A stretch of DNA of 64,000 nucleotides from Aquimarina macrocephali JAMB N27 (GTDB taxonomy: Bacteria > Bacteroidota > Bacteroidia > Flavobacteriales > Flavobacteriaceae): positions 85,956 to 149,955 of the forward strand of contig NZ_JACA01000034.1 of NCBI RefSeq assembly GCF_000520995.1, given 5' to 3'. Shown one piece after another: positions 1 through 9,547 of the stretch. Each line of letters begins with the position of its first letter. Within the stretch, counting starts at the first letter, position 1. The notes beneath the pieces are model-generated. The model saw only the letters and a program-made list of their open reading frames with translations, ran no database searches and was not told the origin of the DNA. The position numbers and the translations under genes are program-made.

Positions 1-1053
1 TCTTCCTGACATATATTTTGCATCTGGTGTCCAGGACCACCCACCCCCCGATATGATACAGGACTCCCATGGGTATGGAAGTGGTTTTTTGGGAACTCTA
101 TTCTCTGGGGTCAAATAATTTTGATTTTTTCCGTGGACTGCTCTATCCACCACAATCAGTTGAGGTTGCTTTTTTCTGGCTTTAATCACGAGTTCATCCA
201 TTTTGATATCCTGATTTACCATACGATGCTTTAAATATCCATTTTGTTCTTTTTGAAGCTTACGCTCATACCAATTTAGGATATCTTTTTTCGGAGATTT
301 TGAAACCCATCCACCATCTAACCAAAGAATATCGATTTTTCCGTAATCGGTAAGCAATTCCAATATTTGATTATGTGTAAATGCCACAAATTTGTTCCAT
401 TTTTCTGGGTAAACTTCGGGTTGATAGTTCACGTTTCTATCTTTTGGTGGAAAATAAGGATCCCAATAATAAGGAGAATGCCAATCTGGTTTCGAAAAAT
501 AAGCTCCTGTCCAGAATGTCTCTTTTCTAAAAGCATCAAAAATCTCCTTGGTAATATTAGATTTTGGGTTTTTAGAAAAGGGAGTTTCTGAGTCCGTTAT
601 TTTATAATTGGTATACTTAGAGTCAAACATTGAGAAGCCATCATGATGTTTTGTAGTAAAAATTACATATTTCATCCCGGCATTCTTAGCTGCTTTTGCC
701 CATTTTTCAGGATCAAAGTTGAAAGGATTAAAAGTTTTTTTAAGTCCTTCGTATTCTTTTTTATAAACATTATAATCATTAGGATTAGTCCCTTTTTTAC
801 GCTCGCACCATTCATATTCTTCGGGGCATAAGGACCATGATTCTACAATCCCCCATTGACTATATGTACCCCAATGCATCAACAACCCAAACTTTAAATT
901 TTGCCATTCTTCCAGTTTTTTAAGCACTATAGTATCTGTTTCTGGGACATAGCGCTCTTCTTCGTGATGTTCCTGAGCTATTATTTCTATACTAGACACT
1001 ACCATCATCAAAGTAGATAACAATAAAAAATGAATTGGATTGGTATTTTTCAT
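1..1053 (-). CDS. GH29 alpha-L-fucosidase, secreted (3' end outside window)
   Basis: An open frame of 351 codons starts at ATG 1053 and runs off the left edge, so the C-terminus is missing. Residues 1-27 form a signal peptide ending in IIAQ. GH29 landmarks are HWGTYS (60-65), KHHDGF (135-140) and WLDGGW (244-249), where Asp246 is the expected nucleophile; a later PWESC segment also fits the family. GH29 enzymes release alpha-linked L-fucose with retention of configuration. It lies 34 nt downstream of a GH92 gene and is the last gene of the operon visible here. Inference: it removes core or antennary fucose from N-glycans. It is only distantly similar to the second GH29 in the operon, so the two may differ in linkage preference. 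Confidence 0.9.
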   Translation of the reverse strand, partial: MKNTNPIHFLLLSTLMMVVSSIEIIAQEHHEEERYVPETDTIVLKKLEEWQNLKFGLLMHWGTYSQWGIVESWSLCPEEYEWCERKKGTNPNDYNVYKKEYEGLKKTFNPFNFDPEKWAKAAKNAGMKYVIFTTKHHDGFSMFDSKYTNYKITDSETPFSKNPKSNITKEIFDAFRKETFWTGAYFSKPDWHSPYYWDPYFPPKDRNVNYQPEVYPEKWNKFVAFTHNQILELLTDYGKIDILWLDGGWVSKSPKKDILNWYERKLQKEQNGYLKHRMVNQDIKMDELVIKARKKQPQLIVVDRAVHGKNQNYLTPENRVPKKPLPYPWESCIISGGGWSWTPDAKYMSGR

Positions 1054-1087
1054 ATATTAGAATTTATAATAAAGTGGTCAATCTTAT

Positions 1088-3394
1088 TTATTTCAAAATA
1101 AACTGTAATCTTCCTTTGTTAATTAATTCTTGATGTGAGATAAAATAGTCCTGATATTCTTTATCATTTACTATAACTGCATCTATAAAAGTTTCTTTTT
1201 CAGGGATGGTAGAGGTGATTACGATCTTATCATTTTTATAATATTCTTTATCTAAATGAATCGTAATTTTTTCAAATTTTGGAGTACAAAATGTATATAT
1301 GGGTTGAGCTGGTGAAACTGGATATATCCCCATCATCGAAAATATTGCCCAAGCAGACATGGTGCCTGTATCATCATTTCCTGGTAACCCATCCGGAGCA
1401 TTTTTATAATAAGTTTCCAGGAGTTCATTGACTGTTTTTTGCGTTCTCCATTCTTCTCCTTTTATGTAATTAAACAAGAAGGGGTATGCTATATCTGGTT
1501 CATTAGCCATGTCATATTGCTTATTGTCAAAAACTTTCTGCAATTGTTCTAAAAATGGTTGATCACCACCCATAAGTTTTTTTAATCCTGGGATATCGTG
1601 TGGAATCATAAAAGTATATTGCCAGGCATTTCCTTCTATAAACCCTGGATTTTTCACAAAATTGGCTCCGGTATCTGGATTGTAAGGAGATAACCAACTT
1701 CCATCATCATTTTTAGGCCGTAATAAATTAAATTTTTTATCGAATAGTTTTCTATAAGACAATGACCTGTCAGAAAAACGCTGATAGTCTTCATCCTTTC
1801 CTAGTTCTTTTGCTAATTGTGCTATGGCAAAATCTGTAATATTATATTCTTGTGTGGTAGATACTGATCCACTAGTAGTCGTTTTGGTGGTGAGATATCC
1901 TTTTTTAATATAGTCATTGATCCCAGGACGTAGCGGGTTATCTTGTAATTGATCTGCACTTTTAAGCATAGCTTTATATGCTTTTTCAATATCAAAATCC
2001 TTAATTCCTCTGAGGTAAGTATCTGCAATAATGATTCCTGCCGGATCCCCAACCATGGTTGTTGTTTCTGTTGCATTTAATTCCCACTTGGGCAGCCACC
2101 CTGTTTCATCATAAATCTGCAACATACTCTTCATCATATCTGATTGTTGTTTTGGGTATACCAAGCTCATTAACTGATGTAAATTCCTATAGGTATCCCA
2201 CAGTGAAAAAACAGTATATCTGGTTCCTTTTGTTTTTAAGGTTTCCCTGGTTTTCATTTTAGGGTATTCTCCATTTATATCATTCAAAATATTCGGATGT
2301 ATAAGTGTATGATATAGAGCTGTATAGAACTTTATTTTATCTTCTTTTTTCCCTCCTTCTACTTCAATTTTTGATAAGTATTGATTCCAGTTTTCCTTGG
2401 TTTCTTGTCTAATTTGATCAAAAGCTTTACCTGAAGTTTCTTTTTCTAAATTTTCTCTGGCATTCTCAATACTTACATACGAGATTCCTACTTTCATTTC
2501 TACTTGTGTAGGGGCTTCAAAATGATACTTCATATATCCTCCAATACTATCTCCTACTACCTCTTTTGTATACCCTTTCTTTATTCTTTCTTTTCCGTTA
2601 TACCCCATCCACTGTGCTTCAATCCCCTTATGTATCTTTGGTTTTTTCCACACTCCAAATTCGTCTGCTGGTCTTGAAAATCGAGCTACAAAATATACCG
2701 GATATGCTTCTTCTGGCTTATAATAACAAAACGCCCCTACAGAACGTATTCCTTCTATTTCTGTTGAAGATACTATTTTGATCATTCCTCCTTGTTCATT
2801 CGTAAGCCCTAATCCCAGATTGAGTACTATATTAGATTCTCCTCTTGGGAAAGTATATTTGCTTATTCCTGTTCTGGTTGTAGCTGTTGTTTCTACTTTA
2901 ATATTATATTTATCCAATACATTAGAATAGTAACCTACTTTTGCAACTTCATTAGAATAGGTGCTGCCATATAAAGAATGATCGGTTTGGATTGCTCCTG
3001 TGGTTGGCATTGCGAGGATCACCCCTAGTTCTGGACATCCTACCCCACTAAGGTTTACATGACTAAAACCTGTTAAATACTTATTTTCGTGAACATAAGG
3101 TGTAGAAAACCAACGACTATCTTTTTCTAAAGGAAGATTTTGTTGTCCTGCTACATTAAAAGGGGAAACACTTGCCATTCCTCTTACTGCAATTGGTCCT
3201 GGATTGGTTGTACCAAAGTTTGAGGTTCCGATAAACGGATTTACATACTCTGTAACATCAATTGACAACTTTTTAGAAGTGTTATTTTCTTTTGTCTTTT
3301 CTACTTTAGTTTCCTTTTGGCAAGAGAAAAACAATACCATAATTATTACCCATAGCTTCAAAAAATACGTCTTTTTAAAAACAATACTATTCAT
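1088..3394 (-). CDS. GH92 exo-alpha-mannosidase lipoprotein
   Basis: The product has 768 aa, the usual GH92 length. A lipobox ends FFSC with Cys25, so it should be a surface or periplasmic lipoprotein. The N-terminal domain begins with VNPFIGTSNFGTTNPG; the catalytic (alpha/alpha)6 domain contains EGNAWQYTF, and GNDDTGTMSAW (about 672-682) carries the Asp residues that act as catalytic base in characterised GH92 enzymes. GH92 enzymes are Ca2+-dependent inverting mannosidases. Some usual residues differ: the common TYPGA is missing, and NEPDIAYPF replaces NEPSHHVAY, so its linkage preference may differ from the two canonical paralogues in this operon. It is the second-last visible gene of the operon. 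Confidence 0.93.
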   Translation of the reverse strand: MNSIVFKKTYFLKLWVIIMVLFFSCQKETKVEKTKENNTSKKLSIDVTEYVNPFIGTSNFGTTNPGPIAVRGMASVSPFNVAGQQNLPLEKDSRWFSTPYVHENKYLTGFSHVNLSGVGCPELGVILAMPTTGAIQTDHSLYGSTYSNEVAKVGYYSNVLDKYNIKVETTATTRTGISKYTFPRGESNIVLNLGLGLTNEQGGMIKIVSSTEIEGIRSVGAFCYYKPEEAYPVYFVARFSRPADEFGVWKKPKIHKGIEAQWMGYNGKERIKKGYTKEVVGDSIGGYMKYHFEAPTQVEMKVGISYVSIENARENLEKETSGKAFDQIRQETKENWNQYLSKIEVEGGKKEDKIKFYTALYHTLIHPNILNDINGEYPKMKTRETLKTKGTRYTVFSLWDTYRNLHQLMSLVYPKQQSDMMKSMLQIYDETGWLPKWELNATETTTMVGDPAGIIIADTYLRGIKDFDIEKAYKAMLKSADQLQDNPLRPGINDYIKKGYLTTKTTTSGSVSTTQEYNITDFAIAQLAKELGKDEDYQRFSDRSLSYRKLFDKKFNLLRPKNDDGSWLSPYNPDTGANFVKNPGFIEGNAWQYTFMIPHDIPGLKKLMGGDQPFLEQLQKVFDNKQYDMANEPDIAYPFLFNYIKGEEWRTQKTVNELLETYYKNAPDGLPGNDDTGTMSAWAIFSMMGIYPVSPAQPIYTFCTPKFEKITIHLDKEYYKNDKIVITSTIPEKETFIDAVIVNDKEYQDYFISHQELINKGRLQFILK

Positions 3395-3458
3395 CTTCTC
3401 TAATCTTTATATAACACCTTATAGATGTAATCCATGAAGGTCTCTTTTATAATTAAAA

Positions 3459-5795
3459 CTATTCCTTACTTAAAGAGTATGGCACCTCTTCACTTGAGTT
3501 TGCCCAATCTTTATTTGGAGTATTAGCCATTTTGAAATCTAAACGTCCTCCTTGCTGAATTACTTCATAATTTAAATAACTATTCTGATATGCTTTTCCG
3601 TTTAATGAAACGGACTGGATATAAACATTTTCTTGATTATTTTCTGGAGCATTGACTACAAATTCATTTCCGTTTTCTAATGTAATTACAGCTTTCTTAA
3701 ACAATGGACTTCCTATTACATATTGGTTTACTCCCGGGGTAACCGGATAAAACCCTAATGCACTAAAAACATACCAGGCAGAGGTTTGTCCATTATCCTC
3801 ATCTCCACAGTATCCATCTGGTGTTGCCGAATATAGCTTAGTTAACACTTCACGTACTTTTTCTTGAGTTTTATACCCAGCATTAGCATAATTATAGAGG
3901 TAAATCATATGTTGGATAGGTTGATTACCATGGGCATAGTTCCCCATATTTACAATTTGCATTTCTCTAATTTCATGAATTGTAAACCCGTAGTAAGAAG
4001 CATCGAATTCGGGTGGCATATTAAACACATGATCCAGCTGCTTTTCGAATTCAGATTTTCCGCCCATTAGCTCAATCAAACCTTCTATGTCATGAAAAAC
4101 AGACCATGTATAATGCAAACTATTACCTTCAGTAAAGGCATCTCCCCATTTTAAGGGGTTAAAAGGAGATTGAAAACTACCATCTTCATTCTTTCCTCTC
4201 ATCAGTTTTGTAGTAGGATCAAACAAATTTTTATAGTTTTTAGATCGCTCATAGAATGTTTTTGCGATCTCTTTTTTTCCTAATTTTTCTGCCATTTTAG
4301 CAATGGTAAAATCGGCATATGCATACTCTAATGTTCTTGCTGCATTTTCATTGATATTAACATCATAAGGGACATATCCAAGTTTATTATAATAATCAAC
4401 CCCTTCTCTTCCTACAGAACGTATTTCCTTACCATTAGACAATGGACGTCCTTCTGATGTTGTTGCATTTTTTAGAATCGCTTCGAATAAGGTTTCTATG
4501 TCTATGTTAGGGATTTCTTTTAAAAATGCATCTGCTATTATTGGTGTTGAATTAGAGCCAATCATACAATCTCTATGTCCGGGGCTAGCCCATTCGGGGA
4601 GCCATCCCGATTCTTTATACGTATTGGTCAATCCTTCCATTATATGACTATTCAATTCTGGGTACATCATATTGAAGAATGGAAATACTGCTCTGAAGGT
4701 ATCCCAAAATCCATTATCCGTAAACATATAACCTGGTAGCACTTTTCCATTATATGGGCTATAGTGTACCACTTCGTTCTTTTCATTAAATTCATAGAAT
4801 TTCCTTGGAAAAAGTAACACTCTATATAGACAGGAATAAAAAGTTTTGATATGATCTAAATTATCATCTTCTATCTTAATTCTACTTAACTCTTTTTCCC
4901 AAGCCTTTTTGGCCTTTATTTGAGTTTGTTGGAATGTATCGTTTCCTATTTCCCGGTTCAAATTTAATTGTGCTTGTTCTGGACTGATAAAGGATGATGC
5001 GACTTTTACATGTACTGTTTCTCCTTTTTTAGTTTCAAAACCTATTATAGCCCCCACATGCTCCCCTTCATTTTCTTTTGAATTTTCTACTAATTCCCAT
5101 CCATCCCCCCAGGTATGATTTATTTCAAAATCTTTATCAAATTCGGCCACAAAATAATTGTGAAAATTATCTGGAACACCTCCACTATTATTTCTACAAT
5201 AACCAATTATCTTACGTTCTTCTGGAATAATTTTTACCATAGAGCCTTTAAAAAAAGCATCCAGCATAATATAGGATTGTTCAGCTTCGGGAAATGTAAA
5301 TTTAAAATGTGCTGCTCGCTCTGTAGGTGTAACCTCGGTTACCACATCATAATCTGCTAAATACACCTTGTAATGATATGGTTTTACGGTTTCTGCTTTA
5401 TGAGAGAACCAGGAGGCTCTTTCATCTTCTTTATACTTGAGATCTCCTGTTACAGCCATCACTGAAAATGCCGCGTAATCGTTGATCCAAGGGCTTGGCT
5501 GATGCGTTTGTTTTATTCCTCTTATTTTGTTCTCATCATATTTATAAGTCCATCCATCTCCCATTTTTGAAGTCATGGGTGTCCAGAAATTCATTGCCCA
5601 GGGAGTTGCAATTGCAGGATAGGTATTACCGTTAGATAAGTCAAAAGCTGAGTCGGTTCCCATTAATGGGTTCACATAATCTACCAAACTTTGTGTTAGA
5701 ACGGTTTCTTTACTTTCTGCCTTTTCTACATTTTGTTCTTTACAGGATAGTAGTGATATCACCATCAAACAACTCCATATTAGTCTATCTTTCAT
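3459..5795 (-). CDS. GH92 family mannosidase lipoprotein, divergent subgroup
   Basis: This 778-aa protein has a lipobox ending LLSC (Cys18). It has GH92 architecture but several motif changes: NGNTYPAIATPWAMN in place of the usual TYPGATxPFGM, QTHQPSPW in place of SHxHLSG, EGNSLHYTW in place of EGNAWQY, and GDEDNGQTSAW (from about 664) in place of GNEDCGQMSAW. The acidic pair of the base motif is kept, so it is probably active. Family knowledge: such changes follow subgroups with different mannosidic linkage preference. It lies between another GH92 and a GH29 gene. Its exact specificity cannot be read from sequence. Confidence 0.9.
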   Translation of the reverse strand: MKDRLIWSCLMVISLLSCKEQNVEKAESKETVLTQSLVDYVNPLMGTDSAFDLSNGNTYPAIATPWAMNFWTPMTSKMGDGWTYKYDENKIRGIKQTHQPSPWINDYAAFSVMAVTGDLKYKEDERASWFSHKAETVKPYHYKVYLADYDVVTEVTPTERAAHFKFTFPEAEQSYIMLDAFFKGSMVKIIPEERKIIGYCRNNSGGVPDNFHNYFVAEFDKDFEINHTWGDGWELVENSKENEGEHVGAIIGFETKKGETVHVKVASSFISPEQAQLNLNREIGNDTFQQTQIKAKKAWEKELSRIKIEDDNLDHIKTFYSCLYRVLLFPRKFYEFNEKNEVVHYSPYNGKVLPGYMFTDNGFWDTFRAVFPFFNMMYPELNSHIMEGLTNTYKESGWLPEWASPGHRDCMIGSNSTPIIADAFLKEIPNIDIETLFEAILKNATTSEGRPLSNGKEIRSVGREGVDYYNKLGYVPYDVNINENAARTLEYAYADFTIAKMAEKLGKKEIAKTFYERSKNYKNLFDPTTKLMRGKNEDGSFQSPFNPLKWGDAFTEGNSLHYTWSVFHDIEGLIELMGGKSEFEKQLDHVFNMPPEFDASYYGFTIHEIREMQIVNMGNYAHGNQPIQHMIYLYNYANAGYKTQEKVREVLTKLYSATPDGYCGDEDNGQTSAWYVFSALGFYPVTPGVNQYVIGSPLFKKAVITLENGNEFVVNAPENNQENVYIQSVSLNGKAYQNSYLNYEVIQQGGRLDFKMANTPNKDWANSSEEVPYSLSKE

Positions 5796-5836
5796 CTTTT
5801 ACTTCTTTTATGTATTAACTGCTATATCATCTATTG

Positions 5837-7189
5837 TTAATTCAATTCTACAGCATTTCCATGACCTCTATACAACTTCAATTCTCCTTCTAATTCTACT
5901 TCCAAAACAGTTACATAGGTATTTAAGTTTTCATTTTTAGGAACTTCTATTCTTACAATTCCCGGAATATTGTTCCAGGATGCTCCTCCGTTTCGAACAA
6001 AAGTTAATTCTTGTTCTTTTCCGACTACTTTAATTGATTTTATTTTATTCTGAATTCCTTTTAAAGAGATATAATTCTTAGGTTCATCAAACAGACATAA
6101 ATACAATTTTGTAGTATCCTTACTTAGTAGTGTGGGACCATAAAAGTGGCCATATGGCAATCCTGCTTTAGTATCGAAAACAACTTTTTTATGTATGTCA
6201 ATCCAACTTCCTAGTACTTCTAATCGTTCTTCTTGTTCTTTAGGGATTGTTCCATCTGGTTTCATTCCAATATTAAGCAGTAAGTTTCCTCCTGAGGCTA
6301 TCACCTCAACAAACGTTCTAATAATCTGCGAAAATGGCTTGTAATTCGTATCTGAAGGATAATACCCCCAATTATCATTCATGGTCATACAAAATTCCCA
6401 GGGACCTTTTGGTCTTACCACAGGAATCCCTTGTTCGGGAGTACTATAATCTCCATATGTTTTTAATCGAGAATTCACAATGGTTTTAGGGTTCCAGGAT
6501 AGTAATGAGTCTTTTAATGATTGCGCTCTCCATTCTTCACTTGATTTTTCCCAATCTCCATCAAACCAATATAAATCTGGTTGATATCGATTACTTAGTT
6601 CTTTTAATTGCCCTTTATAAAATCTAATAAATCGTTCCCACTTTGTTAGATTCTCCAATCCCTTTTGAGGGTAATCGTTTTTAGTATCAGGCCTTGGGAA
6701 TACAACATCATAATCAGGATGCGACCAGTCACATAAAGAATAGTATAATCCTACTTTTAATCCTTCATTTCTAAGTGCTTCTACATAAGGAGCTATTAAA
6801 TCTCTATTAGCAGGTGTTTTTTCTTTAACATTTAGATCACTGTATTTGGTATCCCATAAAGCTACTCCATCATGGTGTTTGGTAGTCATTACAGAATATC
6901 TCGCTCCAATTTTCTTAAACAGTTTAGCCCATTTCACAGGGTCATAATGCTTAGCAGTAAATCCATTGCCCTGCTTCATATACTCTTCATATGAGATTTT
7001 TTTGTGATATAATGACCAGGATTCTGCTATTCCATTCACGCCATAATATCCCCAGTGAATGAATACTCCTAGTTTGGCATCTTCAAACCAGGACAATCGT
7101 TCTTTTTCTGTTGGCTTTTCGTCTTGTGCAACTATCAGGTTTCCAGTAATCAACAAAACAAACATGCAAATCGTTCTTATATATCTCAT
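5837..7189 (-). CDS. GH29 alpha-L-fucosidase, secreted
   Basis: I chose ATG 7189 (450 aa) over the GTG at 7198 because the signal peptide MRYIRTICMFVLLITG starts there and ends before AQDEKP. GH29 landmarks are HWGYYG, TTKHHDG (about 102-108) and WFDGDW, with the predicted nucleophile at about Asp210. The tail after residue 330 is a short beta-sandwich-like region. It should remove alpha-L-fucose in the periplasm or outside the cell. The 41-nt gap to the GH92 gene downstream and 25 nt to the GH20 gene upstream place it firmly in the N-glycan operon. Confidence 0.93.
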   Translation of the reverse strand: MRYIRTICMFVLLITGNLIVAQDEKPTEKERLSWFEDAKLGVFIHWGYYGVNGIAESWSLYHKKISYEEYMKQGNGFTAKHYDPVKWAKLFKKIGARYSVMTTKHHDGVALWDTKYSDLNVKEKTPANRDLIAPYVEALRNEGLKVGLYYSLCDWSHPDYDVVFPRPDTKNDYPQKGLENLTKWERFIRFYKGQLKELSNRYQPDLYWFDGDWEKSSEEWRAQSLKDSLLSWNPKTIVNSRLKTYGDYSTPEQGIPVVRPKGPWEFCMTMNDNWGYYPSDTNYKPFSQIIRTFVEVIASGGNLLLNIGMKPDGTIPKEQEERLEVLGSWIDIHKKVVFDTKAGLPYGHFYGPTLLSKDTTKLYLCLFDEPKNYISLKGIQNKIKSIKVVGKEQELTFVRNGGASWNNIPGIVRIEVPKNENLNTYVTVLEVELEGELKLYRGHGNAVELN

Positions 7190-7214
7190 CTGATTCACCT
7201 TAAAATATTAATTA

Positions 7215-9536
7215 TCAATCAATTAAAATCTCATCTATAAATAACCAAGTATCTCCTCCTCTTGGGTTTTCTTTTAAATTTGCTATTTTCACTTTAATAA
7301 ATCTTGCAACATGCTTCTCGAAATTAATTTTAAAATCTTTTAATTCAATAGTAGAATTAGCCGCATAGGATCGTTTTACTTCTCCTATTTTTTTAAAATC
7401 TTTTCCGTCTATTCCCGTAAAAACTTCTATTGCTACCGGAAAATATATTCCCGGGCCTTGATGTTCCATTGATCCAACAATTACCTGATTTATGGTATCT
7501 TCTTTTTCAAGATCTATGATAACCTCCATATCATCCTTTAACCACGCTTGCCATTGGCCATCCTGAAAATTTTTGGTTCCTCTTAAGGTATTTACCAATG
7601 TAGATTTTCCTGTTCCCGTATATCGATCACTATAAGGAATAGTATACACTACATTACTGGCTACTCCTTTATGAAATACAATGGTATCCTGAAATACTTT
7701 ACCAATCGGTTTGTTCTCTTTAAATATTGATGCCTTAACTATTGTAGTTTGGGTTAATATAATTGGTTTCTCATATTTAACAGGAGTATCCTCTAATCTA
7801 TTATTGTTTAATACATATCGTATATCTGCATTAGTGTATTCGCTTTGTAGTGTTAATGAAACTGATTTCTTTTCTAAATTTGTTTCGACTTCTGGTCGTA
7901 TTAAATAAGAGCTTTTAGCATAATTAATTCCTAAATATTCATACCGTTGAAACATACTGGTAATTCTTTTTGAAAAATCATCCCAATCTTTCTGATTTTT
8001 AGTACTCCATACTGCTTCTGACAAGGCTGCCAATCGAGGGTAAATCATATATTGTGAGTGTTCTTTGGTAGGGATGTATTCTGACCATAAGTTTGCTTGC
8101 CCACCAAGCACATGCCCAGCTTCTTCTGCAGTCATTGAATCTACTACAGGATCAAATTGATATACTTTACTTAATGGTGTGTATCCACCTATTGCTAATG
8201 GTTCTTCATTTTGTGGTCCTTGATAATGATCAAAATAGCAATGAGTTCCAGGTGTCATGACTACATCATGTCCTTGTGCTGCGGCTTCTAGTCCTCCTTT
8301 TACGCCTCTCCAACTCATCACAGTAGCATCAGGAGCTAATCCTCCTTCTAAAATCTCATCCCAGCCTACTAATTTCTTACCATGAGAATTTATAAATTTC
8401 TCCATTCGTTTTACAAAATAGCTCTGTAATTCTTCTTCGTTTTGCAATCCTTCTTCTGTTATTCGTTTCTGGCAATGCTGGCATTTCTCCCAATTAGTTT
8501 TAGTCGCCTCATCCCCACCTATGTGTATATATTTTGAAGGAAATATTTCCATAACCTCAACTAATACATCTTCTAAAAAAGTAAACGTACTTTCTTTTCC
8601 TGCACAATATATATCTGTAATTGGCCAAACTCCACCTGATGGTACTCCTATCTGATTTTCAAAACATGATAAATGTGGGTATGCGGCAATCGCACTAGAT
8701 ATGTGAGCGGGCATTTCTATTTCGGGTATAACCTCTACATTTCTAGATTGTGCATATTTAACCAATTCTCTTAATTCTTCTTGAGTCAAAAAACCTCCAT
8801 AAGTACCTTTATCTTCTGATTTTACCGGTAGTCTGGCATTCCAATGTAAATCCTCCTGATCTACTCTCCATGCCCCTATCTCGGTAAGTTTTGGGTATTT
8901 TTTTATTTCTATACGCCATCCCTGATCATCAACTAAATGCAGGTGTAATACATTCATCTTATGCATAGCCAAACCATCAATTACCTCCTTTATGTATTCT
9001 TTATCAAAAAAATGACGAGAGATATCTAACATTAATCCTCTCCATTTAAAACGGGGGGTATCTTTAATTTCTACATTTGGAATTTCCCAAGTTCTATTTT
9101 CTAATTTAGCTTTGCTTTCTATCTCGGGAGGTAGTAATTGACGTATCGTTTGTATTGCATATGAAAAGCCAACTGAGCTATTTGCTATGATTTCTATACG
9201 ATTGTTATCCACTTTAAGCTCATATGCTTCTGGTTTACTATTCTCGTCAATCGTAAAAGTTATATAGTTATTTTTTGGTTGTTCTTCTGTCGTTTTCAAA
9301 TCCCATCCAACTGCTGTTTTAAATTTATCTTTTAAAACACGAATCGACTCGTCTTGTATATCATTTGAAATAAAAAACTTGGTATCTTCATTAAATTCGA
9401 ATACTCCCGAATTGATTTTTACCATTTCTGGTTTTGGGATAATATGAATATCCTCTTCTGAATACATTCTTTTTTCATCGGTTTTACAACCTAACAATAT
9501 TAGAAGTGTCAGGGTTATCAGAAATTGTTTTTTCAT
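7215..9536 (-). CDS. GH20 beta-N-acetylhexosaminidase lipoprotein with chitobiase-like and discoidin-like tail
   Basis: The 773-aa protein has a lipobox ending LLGC (Cys17), a GH20b domain, then a TIM barrel with KWRGLMLDISRHFF and the catalytic pair Asp342-Glu343 in HIGGDEATK. In this substrate-assisted mechanism the Asp orients the acetamido group and the Glu is the acid. Residues about 555-625 resemble the CHB_HEX_C beta-sandwich and about 640-773 a discoidin/F5-8C-like domain ending DTWLFIDEILID. The same tail occurs in the next two genes of the operon. Likely role: trimming beta-GlcNAc from antennae, and possibly the chitobiose core once mannose has been removed. Confidence 0.93.
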   Translation of the reverse strand: MKKQFLITLTLLILLGCKTDEKRMYSEEDIHIIPKPEMVKINSGVFEFNEDTKFFISNDIQDESIRVLKDKFKTAVGWDLKTTEEQPKNNYITFTIDENSKPEAYELKVDNNRIEIIANSSVGFSYAIQTIRQLLPPEIESKAKLENRTWEIPNVEIKDTPRFKWRGLMLDISRHFFDKEYIKEVIDGLAMHKMNVLHLHLVDDQGWRIEIKKYPKLTEIGAWRVDQEDLHWNARLPVKSEDKGTYGGFLTQEELRELVKYAQSRNVEVIPEIEMPAHISSAIAAYPHLSCFENQIGVPSGGVWPITDIYCAGKESTFTFLEDVLVEVMEIFPSKYIHIGGDEATKTNWEKCQHCQKRITEEGLQNEEELQSYFVKRMEKFINSHGKKLVGWDEILEGGLAPDATVMSWRGVKGGLEAAAQGHDVVMTPGTHCYFDHYQGPQNEEPLAIGGYTPLSKVYQFDPVVDSMTAEEAGHVLGGQANLWSEYIPTKEHSQYMIYPRLAALSEAVWSTKNQKDWDDFSKRITSMFQRYEYLGINYAKSSYLIRPEVETNLEKKSVSLTLQSEYTNADIRYVLNNNRLEDTPVKYEKPIILTQTTIVKASIFKENKPIGKVFQDTIVFHKGVASNVVYTIPYSDRYTGTGKSTLVNTLRGTKNFQDGQWQAWLKDDMEVIIDLEKEDTINQVIVGSMEHQGPGIYFPVAIEVFTGIDGKDFKKIGEVKRSYAANSTIELKDFKINFEKHVARFIKVKIANLKENPRGGDTWLFIDEILID

Positions 9537-9547
9537 TATTCTTTATT

